DNA of 33,532 nucleotides from Scytonema sp. UIC 10036 (GCF_009725235.1 NZ_WJFC01000143.1:1-33532), one strand, 5' to 3'. Positions 9,050 through 18,387 are shown, counted from the first letter of the stretch. Numbers and translations: made by a program. Notes: a model not told the origin generated them from the sequence alone.

Positions 9050-10698
9050 ATTAAAGCCATTTGAGCTTGAGAGTGTAGCAACAACCCGTATTCTAAGCCC
9101 TCAACAACAGCTTGATAGGAGGCTGCTAAAATGTTGGTCGAAACTCCCACCGTTGTCCAGCGTTGATGCCCGTTGCCTGATTCGACTAAAACTCGGGTTT
9201 TCGCTGCTGTTCCTGTATGTCCGTTTAAAATTCTCACTTTGTAATCCGTCAGTTCAAAGAAAGCAATTTGGGGGTAGAAATTCACCAAAGCTTTACGTAA
9301 TGCCGCATCTAATGCCGCAACAGGTCCGTTACCTTCTGCCACTTCCAGAATATCCCTACCACTCACAGCTACTTTTACAGTCGCAAGCGCACTTGTTGTT
9401 TCTTCTCCTTGAATCAAGTCACAGTGAACTTGAAAGCCTTTAATTTCAAAGAAGGGCTGACGGTTTCCCAAAGCCTCGCGCATTAACAACTCAAAACTTG
9501 CTTCTGCTGCCTCAAATTGATACCCCTCTTTTTCTAAAATTTTAAGACGTTGCAGAATTTGCCCAGTTGTGGGATTGTTTTTATCCAGTTCAATCCCAAA
9601 AGTTCGTGCTTTCGCTAAAACGTTACTGACTCCTGATTGTTCGGAAATAACTATCCGGCGACGATTTCCGATTTTTTCTGGTTGTATGTGTTCGTAAGTC
9701 AGGGGATTTCGTTCTACCGCCGATACGTGAAGACCGCCTTTGTGAGCAAAAGCCGAACGTCCTACAAAAGGAGCATGCTCGTCAGGGGCAAGGTTCACGA
9801 CTTCGCTGACAAAGCGACTGATTTCTGTGATGTGAGATATCTTGCGATCTTCAAGACACTGATAACCCAATTTTAACTGCAAATTGGGAATTAAAGAACA
9901 AAGATTGGCGTTGCCGCACCGTTCTCCATATCCATTGATTGTGCCTTGTACCATTCTTGCTCCTGCCATAACAGCAGCGATCGTGTTCGCAACTGCTGTA
10001 TCTGAATCGTTATGAGCATGAATACCTAATAAAGGAATTGTCATTTGTCCTTTGTCATTTGTCATTTGTTTTTGACTTGCGATCGATGATAAATGACTGT
10101 TGACTGCTTGGATAATTTCAGTAATTTCATGGGGTAATGCACCACCGTTGGTATCGCAGAGAGTTATCCACTCAGCACCAGATGCGATCGCAGTTTCTAG
10201 CGTTTGTAAAGCATAATCTCGATTGTGCTTGTAACCGTCGAACCAATGTTCTGCATCATAAATGACACGACGTCCTTGACTGCGAAGATAGTCAATAGTG
10301 TCTTGAATCATTGCCAAATTTTCTGCCAGTGTTGTTTTCAGTCCTTCGGTAACTTGTAAATCCCAGGACTTGCCAACAATCGTCACCCAGCGCGTTCCAG
10401 CCGCCAGAATTGCTTGAATCATTGGGTCTTCTGAAGCTATTTTATTGGGGCGTCGAGTAAAACAAAAAGCAACAATTTCTGCTTGAGTCAGGGGTTCTTC
10501 TTGAAGGTGCCAAAAAAACTGCACGTCTTTTGGATTTGCACCAGGCCAACCACCTTCGATAAAAGGAATTCCCAGTTGATCCAGCCTGCGTGCAATGCGT
10601 AACTTATCCTCTATAGAAACCGATAACCCTTCGCGTTGAGTGCCATCCCGTAACGTAGTGTCATAAATCCAAAGCTGTGATGATGAATTTGCAGTCAT
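9043..10698 (-). CDS. cimA: (R)-citramalate synthase
   Basis: Condenses pyruvate with acetyl-CoA to (R)-citramalate, the entry to threonine-independent isoleucine synthesis. 551 residues of the DRE-TIM metallolyase/LeuA-like family: IYDTTLRDGTQREGLSVS near the N-terminus, ITLCDTNGGALPHEI, metal-binding GIHAHNDSDTAVANTI and INGYGERCGNANL. SAFAHKGGLHVSAVERN and a C-terminal regulatory LeuA-like domain follow. The TQREGLSVS and WPGANPKD forms are those of CimA rather than LeuA. Residues about 209-221 (KQMTNDKGQMT) just before the HAHND motif are encoded by TCATTTGTC-type repeats (10036-10072), an insertion in an otherwise ordinary enzyme. ATG 10698 is chosen over TTG 10719, because the extra residues add nothing conserved. 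Confidence 0.93.
   Translation of the reverse strand: MTANSSSQLWIYDTTLRDGTQREGLSVSIEDKLRIARRLDQLGIPFIEGGWPGANPKDVQFFWHLQEEPLTQAEIVAFCFTRRPNKIASEDPMIQAILAAGTRWVTIVGKSWDLQVTEGLKTTLAENLAMIQDTIDYLRSQGRRVIYDAEHWFDGYKHNRDYALQTLETAIASGAEWITLCDTNGGALPHEITEIIQAVNSHLSSIASQKQMTNDKGQMTIPLLGIHAHNDSDTAVANTIAAVMAGARMVQGTINGYGERCGNANLCSLIPNLQLKLGYQCLEDRKISHITEISRFVSEVVNLAPDEHAPFVGRSAFAHKGGLHVSAVERNPLTYEHIQPEKIGNRRRIVISEQSGVSNVLAKARTFGIELDKNNPTTGQILQRLKILEKEGYQFEAAEASFELLMREALGNRQPFFEIKGFQVHCDLIQGEETTSALATVKVAVSGRDILEVAEGNGPVAALDAALRKALVNFYPQIAFFELTDYKVRILNGHTGTAAKTRVLVESGNGHQRWTTVGVSTNILAASYQAVVEGLEYGLLLHSQAQMALMG
10036..10072. repeat. Heptamer repeat inserted in cimA
   Basis: Tandem TTTGTCA/TTTGTCC units in frame with cimA, identical in type to intergenic arrays such as 14156-14190. 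They encode KQMTNDKGQMT. Confidence 0.85.
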
Positions 10699-11114
10699 AT
10701 GATGAGAATTAAGAGACAACTTGCAATGAAAATGGGTAATGGGCTTTGGGCAATGGGCTTTAGGCGTTAGTTACTTTTTCTGTTCTCTACGCCCTTTTTT
10801 CACATTCTGGAAGTATAAATGTTTATCCTTCACGCTTTATCCTTTATCCTTCATCCTTCATCCTTCTTTAAGGACTTACGCATTTTGCCCATATTTGTTA
10901 CAGACTCAACCTGACTCCCCTCGATATTGTAAGAAACCAATACTCTCTTTCTTTGTGTCCTTTGCGCCTTTGCGGTTCATTCAAAAAGATAATTTTCGCA
11001 CAAGGGTAAGAGGGTGTTTTGAAGTGGCACAATAGTATACTATATGAGTCTGATTCTAGATTAGAAATAAATTGTTACAATACAACCAACAGGTAACACA
11101 CCTAATATAATTAG
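10699..11114. other. Intergenic with dispersed repeats, promoter side of the ferredoxin gene
   Basis: Holds GGGCTTTGGGCAAT units (about 10738-10770), TTTATCC/TTCATCC units (about 10826-10865), then an AGGACTTACGCATT...CTTTGCGCCTTTGCGG stretch (about 10868-10990) that resembles repeats common in Nostocales genomes. The open frame across it (10739-11035) is only repeat DNA translated. The last ~80 bases before the ferredoxin are AT-rich (TATACTATATGAG near 11036) and may hold its promoter; no Shine-Dalgarno is visible. Confidence 0.55.
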
Positions 11115-11453
11115 ATGCCTACAGTACAAGCTCAGGGAAAAACAATTGAGTGCCAGCGTGGAGATAATTTGCGGCAAATATTGCTGCAAAATGGTATTGA
11201 CCTACATAATGGCGGTGCTAAGGTAATAAACTGTCGGGGACTGGGAACCTGCGGTACTTGTGCAGTTCTTGTGGAAGGCGAAGTATCACAGACAAATTGG
11301 CGCGATAAGGCGCGTCGCTCTCTACCACCCCATTCTCTCACAAAAAACCTGCGTTTAGCTTGCCAAACCAAGGTTATTGGAAATGTGAGAGTGACAAAAT
11401 TTGAGGGTTTTTGGGGACATTGTTCTCAACCACTTTGGACACCAGAAAGATAA
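11115..11453 (+). CDS. [2Fe-2S] ferredoxin-like protein
   Basis: 112 residues with a plant-type [2Fe-2S] ferredoxin fold. The ligands are C40, C46, C49 (INCRGLGTCGTCAVLV, C-x5-C-x2-C) and C83 (LRLACQTKV). The spacing between first and second cysteine is one longer than in photosynthetic PetF (C-x4-C), so it is more likely a specialised ferredoxin than the main photosynthetic carrier. It should be a cytosolic one-electron carrier; the partner is unknown. The next gene begins 15 bp after the stop, on the same strand, suggesting co-transcription. An extra cysteine lies in the C-terminal WGHCSQPLW. Confidence 0.88.
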   Translation: MPTVQAQGKTIECQRGDNLRQILLQNGIDLHNGGAKVINCRGLGTCGTCAVLVEGEVSQTNWRDKARRSLPPHSLTKNLRLACQTKVIGNVRVTKFEGFWGHCSQPLWTPER

Positions 11454-11468
11454 AACGGAGAAAACAAC

Positions 11469-11879
11469 ATGGGCAGATGGACACCACTCATCCTTATGGC
11501 TGGGGGCTTGGCGATTTTACTAGGGACATTACTAGGGATTAGCTTTCCTATGGGCGGTCAAAATACTGCCCAAAATCTAACACCAACACAAAAAACCAGA
11601 GCATCAAGAGTTTTACCAGCTAATATCAATGTCAATAGCTCTGGTAACAGTAATGCTCCTAGCAATACCAACAATAACAGTACGAGCAACAGCAGCACGG
11701 AGAGTGCTAATGAAAGCACCGAGAATACTAGAGGTAACGTAGCTCAAGTTCAGCAGCAGCAAAATAACAACACTGAGGAGCAAATCCAAGAAGGAACGGA
11801 CAATACACCCAATACAACAAATAATCAGTCAACTGAGGAAACCAATCAGCAAAACGAACCCATTAGAGCTTTGTGGTAA
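11469..11879 (+). CDS. Membrane-anchored Asn/Ser/Thr/Gln-rich protein
   Basis: 136 residues, not assigned to a family. Residues 4-28 (WTPLILMAGGLAILLGTLLGI) form one transmembrane anchor or signal segment; the remaining ~105 residues are low-complexity, dominated by Asn, Ser, Thr, Gln and Glu (NSSGNSNAPSNTNNNSTSNS). The tail is therefore probably disordered and likely extracytoplasmic. A good GGAG lies 9 bases before ATG 11469. The close position behind the ferredoxin gene suggests one operon, but no functional link can be read from the sequence. Confidence 0.75.
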   Translation: MGRWTPLILMAGGLAILLGTLLGISFPMGGQNTAQNLTPTQKTRASRVLPANINVNSSGNSNAPSNTNNNSTSNSSTESANESTENTRGNVAQVQQQQNNNTEEQIQEGTDNTPNTTNNQSTEETNQQNEPIRALW

Positions 11880-11934
11880 GACGAGCAAGGCATTAATTCA
11901 AATCTAAATATAAAGAGATATGAGCGATCGCTTA

Positions 11935-12062
11935 TGAGTTATTAGTTATTAGTCAACAGTCTCTAGCCTATTGTCAAAAGCCGTGACTTCTTGACTCTTG
12001 ACTTGATGACTCTATGACTGTTGATTGTTGAACTTTGACTGTTGACTACTGACTATTAACCA
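11935..12062. repeat. Degenerate heptamer repeats (GTTATTA, TTGACTG, TGACTAT)
   Basis: Runs of 7-base units fill the gap up to the thiO-thiG start codon. No thiamine riboswitch-like CTGAGA core was seen here. Confidence 0.7.
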
Positions 12063-14003
12063 ATGACTAGTAACGTTTTAATTATTGGTGGCGGCATTAT
12101 TGGATTGGCAGTCGCCATCGAACTAAAATTGCGGGGTGCTCAAGTTACACTCGTAAGCCGAAACTTTCAAACCGCCGCAACTCATGCAGCAGCGGGTATG
12201 CTAGCACCAAGTGCTGAAAAGATTTCCCACACAGCCATGCAGGAGTTATGCCAGCGTTCTTTGTCCTCTTATGCCAATTGGACGCACAAGCTCGAAACTT
12301 TTACAGGGTTAAACACTGGTTATTGGTCTTGCGGTATCCTGACACCAGTCTTTCAAGAGAGAGGGGAAACGACTCCCCCCAACCTCCCCTCCTCGTCCCC
12401 AAGTTACTGGTTGGAGCGAGAAACAATACACCAGTACCAACCAGGTTTGGGAGAGGAAGCAATCGGTGGTTGGTGGTACCCTGAAGACGCACAAGTGGAT
12501 AATCGCGCTCTAGCACAAGCATTGTTAGCAGCTGCCCAATCGCTTGGCGTTGAAATCAAAGAAGGTGTTGCCGTTGAGGGAATTCAGCAGCAACAGAGGA
12601 GAGTTGTTGGCGTACACACAAATGCAGGCATTATCCAAGCCGAACAGTACGTTTTGGCAACTGGTGCTTGGTCTAATGCAATATTTCCACTCCCCGTGCG
12701 TCCGCGAAAAGGTCAAATGCTGAGCGTGCGAGTCCCCAAGAATGAGCCGGATTTGCCTTTGACAAGAGTTTTATTTGGGGAAGAAGTTTACATTGTTCCG
12801 AGACGAGATGGGCGCATTATTATTGGTGCAACCAGTGAGGATGTTGGCTTCACTCCCAATAACACCCCAGCAGGAATTCAATCTCTACTACAAAAAGCAA
12901 TCCGTTTATATCCTCAAATACAGCACTATCCTATCGAGGAACTATGGTGGGGATTTCGCCCCGCGACTCCAGATGAATTACCCATTCTTGGCACCAGTGC
13001 CTGTGAAAACTTAACCTTTGCTGTTGGTCATCATCGGAATGGTATTCTTCTAGCACCTATAACAGCAACATTAATAGCGGATTTGATTTTAGAGCAAAAA
13101 TCCGATCCCCTACTTTCTCATTTTCACTATTCGCGCTTCCATACCAAGTCATCGACTCCTTCAATGCTGACACTCCCTACTCCCTACTCCCTACCCCCTA
13201 CCCCCTCTCTTCAAGACACACCACTTCAAATTGCTGGCAAAACTTTCAATTCTCGCTTGATGACGGGAACTGGTAAATACCGTAGCATAGAGGAAATGCA
13301 GCAAAGCGTTGTTGCCAGTGATTGCCAAATTGTCACTGTTGCGGTAAGGCGAGTACAGACAAATGCACCCGGACATGAAGGTTTAGCAGAAGCACTGGAT
13401 TGGTCAAAAATTTGGATGTTGCCCAATACAGCAGGTTGTAAAACTGCAGAAGAAGCCATTCGGGTGGCACGTTTGGGACGAGAAATGGCAAAGCTTTTAG
13501 GACAGGAAGATAATAATTTCGTCAAATTAGAAGTCATTCCTGACGCTAAGTATTTACTACCCGATCCTATTGGAACTCTACAAGCTGCAGAACAATTGGT
13601 GAAAGAAGGATTTGCTGTATTGCCCTACATTAACGCTGACCCAATTCTCGCACAGCGTTTGGAAGAAGTGGGTTGTGCTACTGTCATGCCTTTAGCATCC
13701 CCTATTGGTTCCGGACAGGGATTGAAAACAACTGCGAATATTCAAATTATCATTGAAAATGCCAATGTACCAGTGGTGGTAGACGCCGGTATTGGAACTC
13801 CCTCAGAAGCGTCGCAAGCAATGGAGATGGGCGCAGATGCTTTGTTAATTAATAGTGCTATAGCTTTATCACAAAACCCACCTGCAATGGCACGAGCTAT
13901 GAATTTGGCAGCAGTTGCAGGTCGTTTGGCTTACCTTGCTGGCAGAATGCCTTTGAAAAACTACGCTAGTGCTAGTTCTCCTTTGACTGGAAGGATTGAT
14001 TAG
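12063..14003 (+). CDS. thiO-thiG: ThiO-ThiG fusion: glycine oxidase and thiazole synthase
   Basis: 646-residue bifunctional enzyme for the thiazole half of thiamine. Residues 1-350 are ThiO, a FAD glycine oxidase that makes dehydroglycine: [17 protein letters not shown] at 5-21, [20 protein letters not shown], and [14 protein letters not shown] near 298-310. Residues 387-646 are ThiG, which condenses dehydroglycine, deoxyxylulose phosphate and ThiS thiocarboxylate: [10 protein letters not shown], the Schiff-base Lys488 in [30 protein letters not shown] and [11 protein letters not shown]. This fusion is known in cyanobacteria. Linker residues ~368-383 ([14 protein letters not shown]) are encoded by CTCCCTA repeats; a Pro-rich stretch at 102-114 may be another insertion. 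In ThiG, AVRR-VQTN replaces the more usual AV-RRVN form without loss of core motifs. Confidence 0.95.
   Translation: MTSNVLIIGGGIIGLAVAIELKLRGAQVTLVSRNFQTAATHAAAGMLAPSAEKISHTAMQELCQRSLSSYANWTHKLETFTGLNTGYWSCGILTPVFQERGETTPPNLPSSSPSYWLERETIHQYQPGLGEEAIGGWWYPEDAQVDNRALAQALLAAAQSLGVEIKEGVAVEGIQQQQRRVVGVHTNAGIIQAEQYVLATGAWSNAIFPLPVRPRKGQMLSVRVPKNEPDLPLTRVLFGEEVYIVPRRDGRIIIGATSEDVGFTPNNTPAGIQSLLQKAIRLYPQIQHYPIEELWWGFRPATPDELPILGTSACENLTFAVGHHRNGILLAPITATLIADLILEQKSDPLLSHFHYSRFHTKSSTPSMLTLPTPYSLPPTPSLQDTPLQIAGKTFNSRLMTGTGKYRSIEEMQQSVVASDCQIVTVAVRRVQTNAPGHEGLAEALDWSKIWMLPNTAGCKTAEEAIRVARLGREMAKLLGQEDNNFVKLEVIPDAKYLLPDPIGTLQAAEQLVKEGFAVLPYINADPILAQRLEEVGCATVMPLASPIGSGQGLKTTANIQIIIENANVPVVVDAGIGTPSEASQAMEMGADALLINSAIALSQNPPAMARAMNLAAVAGRLAYLAGRMPLKNYASASSPLTGRID
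13168..13208. repeat. Heptamer repeat inside the ThiO-ThiG linker
   Basis: Tandem CTCCCTA/CCCCCTA units in frame between the two enzyme domains; the encoded Pro/Leu/Thr-rich peptide lengthens the interdomain linker. Confidence 0.85.
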
Positions 14004-14008
14004 GGACT

Positions 14009-14190
14009 GGGGACAAGGGAGACAAGGGAGACAAGGGAGAAGTACTCATAACATATCCCCAATCCCCAATCCCCAATCCCCAATCCAAAATCTAAAATCT
14101 AAAATCCAAAATCCAAAATCCAAAATCCAAAATCCAAAATACAAAATCCCCATTGACAAATTACAAATGACAAATGACAAATAACAAATG
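14009..14190. repeat. Three consecutive tandem arrays between thiO-thiG and serS
   Basis: GACAAGGGA units (14010-14040), CCCCAAT and then CCAAAAT/CTAAAAT units (14057-14150), then ACAAATG units (14156-14190). This is the densest repeat block in the window. It leaves little room for a serS promoter, so serS may be transcribed from upstream or from within the repeats. Confidence 0.9.
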
Positions 14191-14213
14191 ACTATTAATA
14201 ATTGAGTAAATCT

Positions 14214-15494
14214 GTGTTAGACATTAGGCAAATACGGGAAAATCCACAATTAGTGCAGGAACGGTTAAATACTCGTGGTGGAAACTACGATATTCAACCG
14301 CTTGTCGAGTTAGATACACAGCAACGCGAATTAGAAGCCAAGCGAAATCAACTCCAAGCACGCAGTAACGAAATTGCTAAGCTAATCCCTGAAAAGATAA
14401 AAGCTGGTAGCGACCCCAAAGGACCGGAAATCAAAGCATTGCGAGACGAAGGCAGTTCAATCAAAGCTGAACTTGGGACAATAGAACCCCAAGAAAAAGA
14501 ACTGTTAGCCAAAATTAAAGAATATCTACTGGCAATACCCAACTTACCTAGCGACTCTACACCCATTGGTAAGAATGAGGAAGAAAACGTTGAAGTTCGT
14601 CGTTGGGGCGATGAATATCTTCCTAAAAACCAAAATATTCTTCCTCATTGGGAAATTGGCGAAAAGTTAGGAATTTTTAACACTGAGCGGGCTGTCAAAG
14701 TAGCACAAAGCCGCTTTGTCACCTTAGTGGGCGCAGGTGCAGCACTGGAGAGAGCTTTAATTCAATTTATGCTCGATCGCCAGATAGCAGCCGGGTATGT
14801 AGAAATCATGCCTCCTATTTTGGTCAATAGCGATTCCATGACAGCTACAGGGCAATTGCCTAAATTTGCCGAAGAAAGCTTTAAGTGTGAAGCAGATGAT
14901 TTGTGGCTGGTTCCCACAGCAGAAGTCCCTGTCACCAATCTCTATCGTGGTGAAATTATTGATGGAGAACAATTGCCCATATACCACTGTGCTTATACTC
15001 CCTGTTTTCGTCGAGAAGCAGGTAGCTACGGACGTGATATGCGGGGATTAATTCGACTGCATCAGTTTAATAAAGTTGAAATGGTAAAATTTGTCCATCC
15101 CAGTACCTCTAGTGAGGAACTGGAAAAAATGGTGGAGAATGCTGAAGCGATTTTACAAGCCTTGCAGTTGCCGTACCGAGTTTTATCCTTATGTACGGGA
15201 GATTTAGGGTTTCACTCTGCCAAAACCTATGACTTGGAGGTTTGGCTTCCTTCTTCTGGTAAGTACCGGGAAATCTCCAGTTGTTCAAACATCTTAGATT
15301 ACCAAGCACGACGGGGTGATATTCGCTTTAAAGAAAGCGGTAAAAAAGGAACTCAATTCGTTCACACCCTCAATGGTTCGGGCTTGGCAGTAGGACGGAC
15401 AATGGCAGCGATTTTGGAAAACTATCAACAAGAAGACGGAACGGTACGGATACCAGAAGCACTACAGCCTTACTTGCGACGAGAGGTGTTGTAA
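14214..15494 (+). CDS. serS: Seryl-tRNA synthetase
   Basis: Class II aminoacyl-tRNA synthetase that charges tRNA-Ser (and the tRNA-Sec class where present). 426 residues. The N-terminal ~100 residues form the tRNA-binding antiparallel coiled coil ([20 protein letters not shown]). The catalytic core has [16 protein letters not shown], motif 2 [20 protein letters not shown] starting near residue 264, and motif 3 [18 protein letters not shown] near 388. The GTG at 14214 gives (M)[13 protein letters not shown], aligning exactly with the usual SerRS start; TTG at 14202 would add four residues. It ends where the GCTAATT repeats begin. Confidence 0.96.
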   Translation: MLDIRQIRENPQLVQERLNTRGGNYDIQPLVELDTQQRELEAKRNQLQARSNEIAKLIPEKIKAGSDPKGPEIKALRDEGSSIKAELGTIEPQEKELLAKIKEYLLAIPNLPSDSTPIGKNEEENVEVRRWGDEYLPKNQNILPHWEIGEKLGIFNTERAVKVAQSRFVTLVGAGAALERALIQFMLDRQIAAGYVEIMPPILVNSDSMTATGQLPKFAEESFKCEADDLWLVPTAEVPVTNLYRGEIIDGEQLPIYHCAYTPCFRREAGSYGRDMRGLIRLHQFNKVEMVKFVHPSTSSEELEKMVENAEAILQALQLPYRVLSLCTGDLGFHSAKTYDLEVWLPSSGKYREISSCSNILDYQARRGDIRFKESGKKGTQFVHTLNGSGLAVGRTMAAILENYQQEDGTVRIPEALQPYLRREVL

Positions 15495-15585
15495 TAGCTA
15501 ATTGCTAATCGCTAATAGCTAATGGCTAATTGCTAATCGCTAAGAGTTTTATTCGCCATTAGCCATTAGCCATTAGCCGTTAGCA
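15495..15585. repeat. Inverted heptamer array (GCTAATG / CCATTAG)
   Basis: Tandem GCTAATC/GCTAATG units, a short spacer, then CCATTAG units: a potential hairpin between serS and rseP, of the same family as the arrays around 6063-6410. Confidence 0.85.
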
Positions 15586-15621
15586 TAAAATAGAAGTGCT
15601 GAATCAGTTCATTTATCATTT

Positions 15622-16719
15622 ATGTCATTTCTTCCGGCATTAGCAGCGATCGCAGTCTTAGCTGTTTTAATCTTGGTACACGAGTTCGGACATTTTATTG
15701 CAGCAAGGTCTCAGGGGATTTACGTCAACCGTTTCTCTTTAGGCTTTGGTCCGATTATTTGGAAATATCAAGGAGCGGAGACTGAATATGCTATCCGTGC
15801 CATTCCATTGGGTGGTTTTGTCGGTTTTCCTGACGACGATCCCGATAGCACCATTCCGCCTAACGATCCAAATTTGTTGCGTAACCGTCCGGTTTTAGAT
15901 AGGGCGATTGTTATTAGTGCAGGAGTTATAGCCAATTTATTATTTGCCTACCTCCTTCTTGTGACACAGGTTTATATGATTGGTACAGCACAAGCAACTC
16001 AACCAGGCGTTTTAATTCAACAACTGGCACCAAACGTGAGTTCTGTGGCAGCAAAAGCTGGAATTGAGCCAAAAGATGTCATAATAGCAGCCGATAACAG
16101 AAAATTTGAAACCTCAGTCCAAGAGATAGAGGCTTTAAGAAACATTATTAAAACTCGTGCAGGACAACCAATCCAATTAAAAATTGCTCGTGGGGACACA
16201 ACGTTATTTTTAACTGTTGTTCCTGAAGCAAATGCAAAAGGGGATGGCACTATTGGTGTAGAACTTTCTCCTAATGGTAAGGTTGAGCGTCGGCGTGTCA
16301 GCAATCCGATACAAGCTTTGAGCATTGGTGCGGCTGAATTTCAACGGATTGTTTCCATGACATTCCTGGGTTTCGGGCAACTCATTACGAACTTTCAGGA
16401 AACCGCAAACCAAGTTGCAGGTCCTGTGAAGATTGTAGAAATAGGGGCTAACATTGCTCAAAACGATGCAGGCAGTTTGTTCTTCTTTGCTGCTCTCATC
16501 AGTATTAACCTGGCTATCATCAACATATTGCCTTTACCAGCTTTGGATGGTGGACAACTCGCTTTTCTCCTCGTTGAAGGTGTGCGAGGTAAACCCTTAC
16601 CCAACCGCATTCAAGAAGGTGTGATGCAAACTGGTTTGGTGCTACTTTTGGGATTAGGCATTTTTCTCATACTTAAAGAAACTACCCAATTGGAGTGGGT
16701 GCAAAAGTTATTCCAGTGA
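15622..16719 (+). CDS. rseP: RseP-like site-2 zinc metalloprotease (M50)
   Basis: Intramembrane protease of the M50/S2P family, which cuts transmembrane segments of anti-sigma factors or remnant signal peptides. 365 residues. The zinc motif H20-E21-x-x-H24 lies in the first transmembrane helix (LVHEFGHFIAARSQGIYV); a PDZ domain spans about 125-215; and the third zinc ligand lies in NILPLPALDGGQ (Asn301-Asp309). Transmembrane segments are near 5-22, 95-118, 285-305 and 335-352. The substrate in this organism is not known. The 3' end overlaps the nth start (GTGA), so the two are likely translated together. Confidence 0.93.
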   Translation: MSFLPALAAIAVLAVLILVHEFGHFIAARSQGIYVNRFSLGFGPIIWKYQGAETEYAIRAIPLGGFVGFPDDDPDSTIPPNDPNLLRNRPVLDRAIVISAGVIANLLFAYLLLVTQVYMIGTAQATQPGVLIQQLAPNVSSVAAKAGIEPKDVIIAADNRKFETSVQEIEALRNIIKTRAGQPIQLKIARGDTTLFLTVVPEANAKGDGTIGVELSPNGKVERRRVSNPIQALSIGAAEFQRIVSMTFLGFGQLITNFQETANQVAGPVKIVEIGANIAQNDAGSLFFFAALISINLAIINILPLPALDGGQLAFLLVEGVRGKPLPNRIQEGVMQTGLVLLLGLGIFLILKETTQLEWVQKLFQ

Positions 16720-17375
16720 TTGGTATCCGCAAACAATCGTCAAAGAAACAACGAGCACTAGAAATTCTCGTTCGCCTGAAGCGCCTCTATCCCGACGCTA
16801 CCTGTTCTTTAAACTATGCAAGCCCAGTACAACTGCTTGTAGCGACTATTCTCTCCGCTCAATGTACTGATGAGCGAGTGAATCAAGTGACACCTGCCCT
16901 ATTTAGTAAATTTCCTGATGCAGCGAGTTTGGCAAATGCTGACTTAGCAGAGTTGGAAAATTTAGTCCGTTCCACTGGTTTTTATCGCAATAAGGCAAAG
17001 AACATCAAATCCGCCTGCCAAACCATCGTGAGCGAATTTGGTTCTCAAGTGCCAAAGCGAATGGAGGACTTACTCAAGCTTTCCGGTGTAGCTCGAAAGA
17101 CGGCAAATGTCGTTCTCGCTCATGCTTATGGAATTCATGTTGGTGTAACAGTTGATACCCATGTCAAACGTCTCAGTCAGCGCTTAGGTTTAACCGAACA
17201 TTCCGACCCCATCCGCATTGAACGAGATTTGATGGGATTATTACCTCAAGCAGACTGGGAAAATTGGTCGATTCGGCTTATTTATCACGGTCGTGCCATT
17301 TGTAAAGCGCGATCGCCCGCATGCGAGGCTTGTGAACTCTCCGACCTCTGCCCTTCTGCGAGCAGTGAGCAGTGA
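16716..17375 (+). CDS. nth: Endonuclease III
   Basis: Base-excision repair glycosylase/AP lyase for oxidised pyrimidines. 219 residues: helix-hairpin-helix LLKLSGVARKTANVVLAHA with catalytic Lys128, the catalytic Asp147 in TVDTHVKRLSQRLGL, and a C-terminal [4Fe-4S] cluster C196-x6-C203-x2-C206-x5-C212. GTG 16716 overlaps the rseP stop by four bases and gives a length like cyanobacterial homologues; GTG 16695 is a longer alternative with a GGAG overlapping it. No feature suggests altered activity. Confidence 0.94.
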   Translation: MIGIRKQSSKKQRALEILVRLKRLYPDATCSLNYASPVQLLVATILSAQCTDERVNQVTPALFSKFPDAASLANADLAELENLVRSTGFYRNKAKNIKSACQTIVSEFGSQVPKRMEDLLKLSGVARKTANVVLAHAYGIHVGVTVDTHVKRLSQRLGLTEHSDPIRIERDLMGLLPQADWENWSIRLIYHGRAICKARSPACEACELSDLCPSASSEQ

Positions 17376-17395
17376 CCAGTGACCAGTGACCATTC
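17355..17395. repeat. Heptamer repeat (AGCAGTG/ACCAGTG)
   Basis: Tandem AGTGACC/AGTGAGC units following nth; the nth stop codon lies inside them. Confidence 0.8.
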
Positions 17396-17445
17396 CTCGT
17401 TCCCAGGCTCCGCCTGGGAATGCCTTCAGAAGAGGCTCCGCCTCC
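17396..17445. repeat. Dispersed palindromic element, copy 2
   Basis: CTCGTTCCCAGGCTCCGCCT, GGGAATGCC, then AGAGGCTCCGCCTCC. Near-identical to the element at 6114-6162 and, reversed, to 29227-29276. Confidence 0.88.
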
Positions 17446-17584
17446 TTCCTCAAAAAACCCAGGAATATTGCCATTCATCACGTCATTTTTCATACAGTTA
17501 TAAATTACGAGTTATATCTTAGCTATTATTTGTGTAATTATATAGAATGGAAAATGCTGTCAAAAAAGTAAGCTACCAAATAAT

Positions 17585-17887
17585 ATGGCAAAAAAGAGCA
17601 TGATTGAGCGCGAGAAAAAACGCGCAAAACTCGTACAAAAATACGCTGCTAAGAGAGAAGCGTTGCTGGAAGAATTCAAAGAGGCAGAATCTCCTCTAGA
17701 TAAGCTGGAGATTCATCGACAAATTCAACAACTACCCCGCAACAGCGCTCCTAGCCGCCGCCGCAATCGCTGCTGGTTAACAGGTCGTCCAAGAGGCGTT
17801 TACCGCGACTTTGGGCTATCTCGGAACGTTCTGCGGGAATGGGCGCACGAAGGTCTTTTACCAGGAGTGGTTAAGTCTAGCTGGTAA
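17585..17887 (+). CDS. rpsN: 30S ribosomal protein S14
   Basis: 100-residue S14 of the long, zinc-free type: [20 protein letters not shown] at the start, [20 protein letters not shown] and [18 protein letters not shown] at the end. It binds 16S rRNA in the 30S head. The gene stands alone here rather than in a ribosomal operon, as is usual in cyanobacteria. No Shine-Dalgarno is obvious before ATG 17585; the 5' region is AT-rich with a possible TATAGAAT at about 17540. Confidence 0.97.
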   Translation: MAKKSMIEREKKRAKLVQKYAAKREALLEEFKEAESPLDKLEIHRQIQQLPRNSAPSRRRNRCWLTGRPRGVYRDFGLSRNVLREWAHEGLLPGVVKSSW

Positions 17888-17889
17888 TC

Positions 17890-18003
17890 AGATTTTAGAT
17901 TTTGGATTTTGGATTTTGGATTGTTCGGATAATGCTCAATTTCAAAAGTCTTCTTAGTAAAAAACTAAGCTCAATCTAAAATCTAAAATCTAAAATCCAA
18001 AAT
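17890..18003. repeat. Inverted repeat arrays (GATTTTG / CAAAATC) around a small hairpin
   Basis: TTTTGGA units (17890-17924) and TCTAAAA units (17972-18003) are complementary; between them CTTAGT-AAAAA-ACTAAG forms a further stem. Lies between convergent genes and probably serves as a terminator for rpsN. Confidence 0.8.
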
Positions 18004-18004
18004 T

Positions 18005-18334
18005 CTATTGTCCGCAACATTTATCAATGCCCAAACTTTCCAAAAGTAAATCGCTGACGGCGTTAGCAATAGCAAACTCTCCGTAAAAACTTTTGGAAAA
18101 ATCAAACGACTGCATTTCGGTAACAATAGCAATTACCAGAGAACCCAGGTCGTTTTCCCCCTCCATTCGCTGGCGCACAAAAATCTGTGCAGCTCTTTGG
18201 GCAATTTTTTCATTCACTGCTTCTGGGATAAATTCCTCATCTAACCACCGATGCAAGCGCAGTTGCAACCACTCTCCCTCAAGTACGGGATTTTGTGCCG
18301 GTGGTAAAGTGATAGGTGGGATGGATTCGTTCAT
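18005..18334 (-). CDS. Conserved hypothetical cyanobacterial protein
   Basis: 109 residues, family not recognised. The composition is that of a folded, acidic, mostly helical protein (EGEWLQLRLHRWLDEEFIPE, VNEKIAQRAAQIFVRQRMEG, AIANAVSDLLLESLG), with a terminal GIDKCCGQ containing adjacent cysteines that could bind metal. No signal peptide is seen. The open frame extends to TTG 18349, but ATG 18334 (MNESIPPITLPP) is the likelier start. It is divergent from aat with about 100 bp between them, half of that being repeat. Confidence 0.7.
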   Translation of the reverse strand: MNESIPPITLPPAQNPVLEGEWLQLRLHRWLDEEFIPEAVNEKIAQRAAQIFVRQRMEGENDLGSLVIAIVTEMQSFDFSKSFYGEFAIANAVSDLLLESLGIDKCCGQ

Positions 18335-18387
18335 GTCTTTATCACTCAATCGGCATAATTAAAGTTAACTTATTAGAAGTGTTATTT

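Noticed and set aside
10739..11035. 98-codon open frame between cimA and the ferredoxin gene
   Set aside because: Made almost entirely of repeat units and a known type of dispersed repeat, with no ribosome site or protein-like pattern.
11880..12062. Thiamine (TPP) riboswitch before thiO-thiG
   Set aside because: The conserved CTGAGA and related elements are absent; the space is filled with heptamer repeats.
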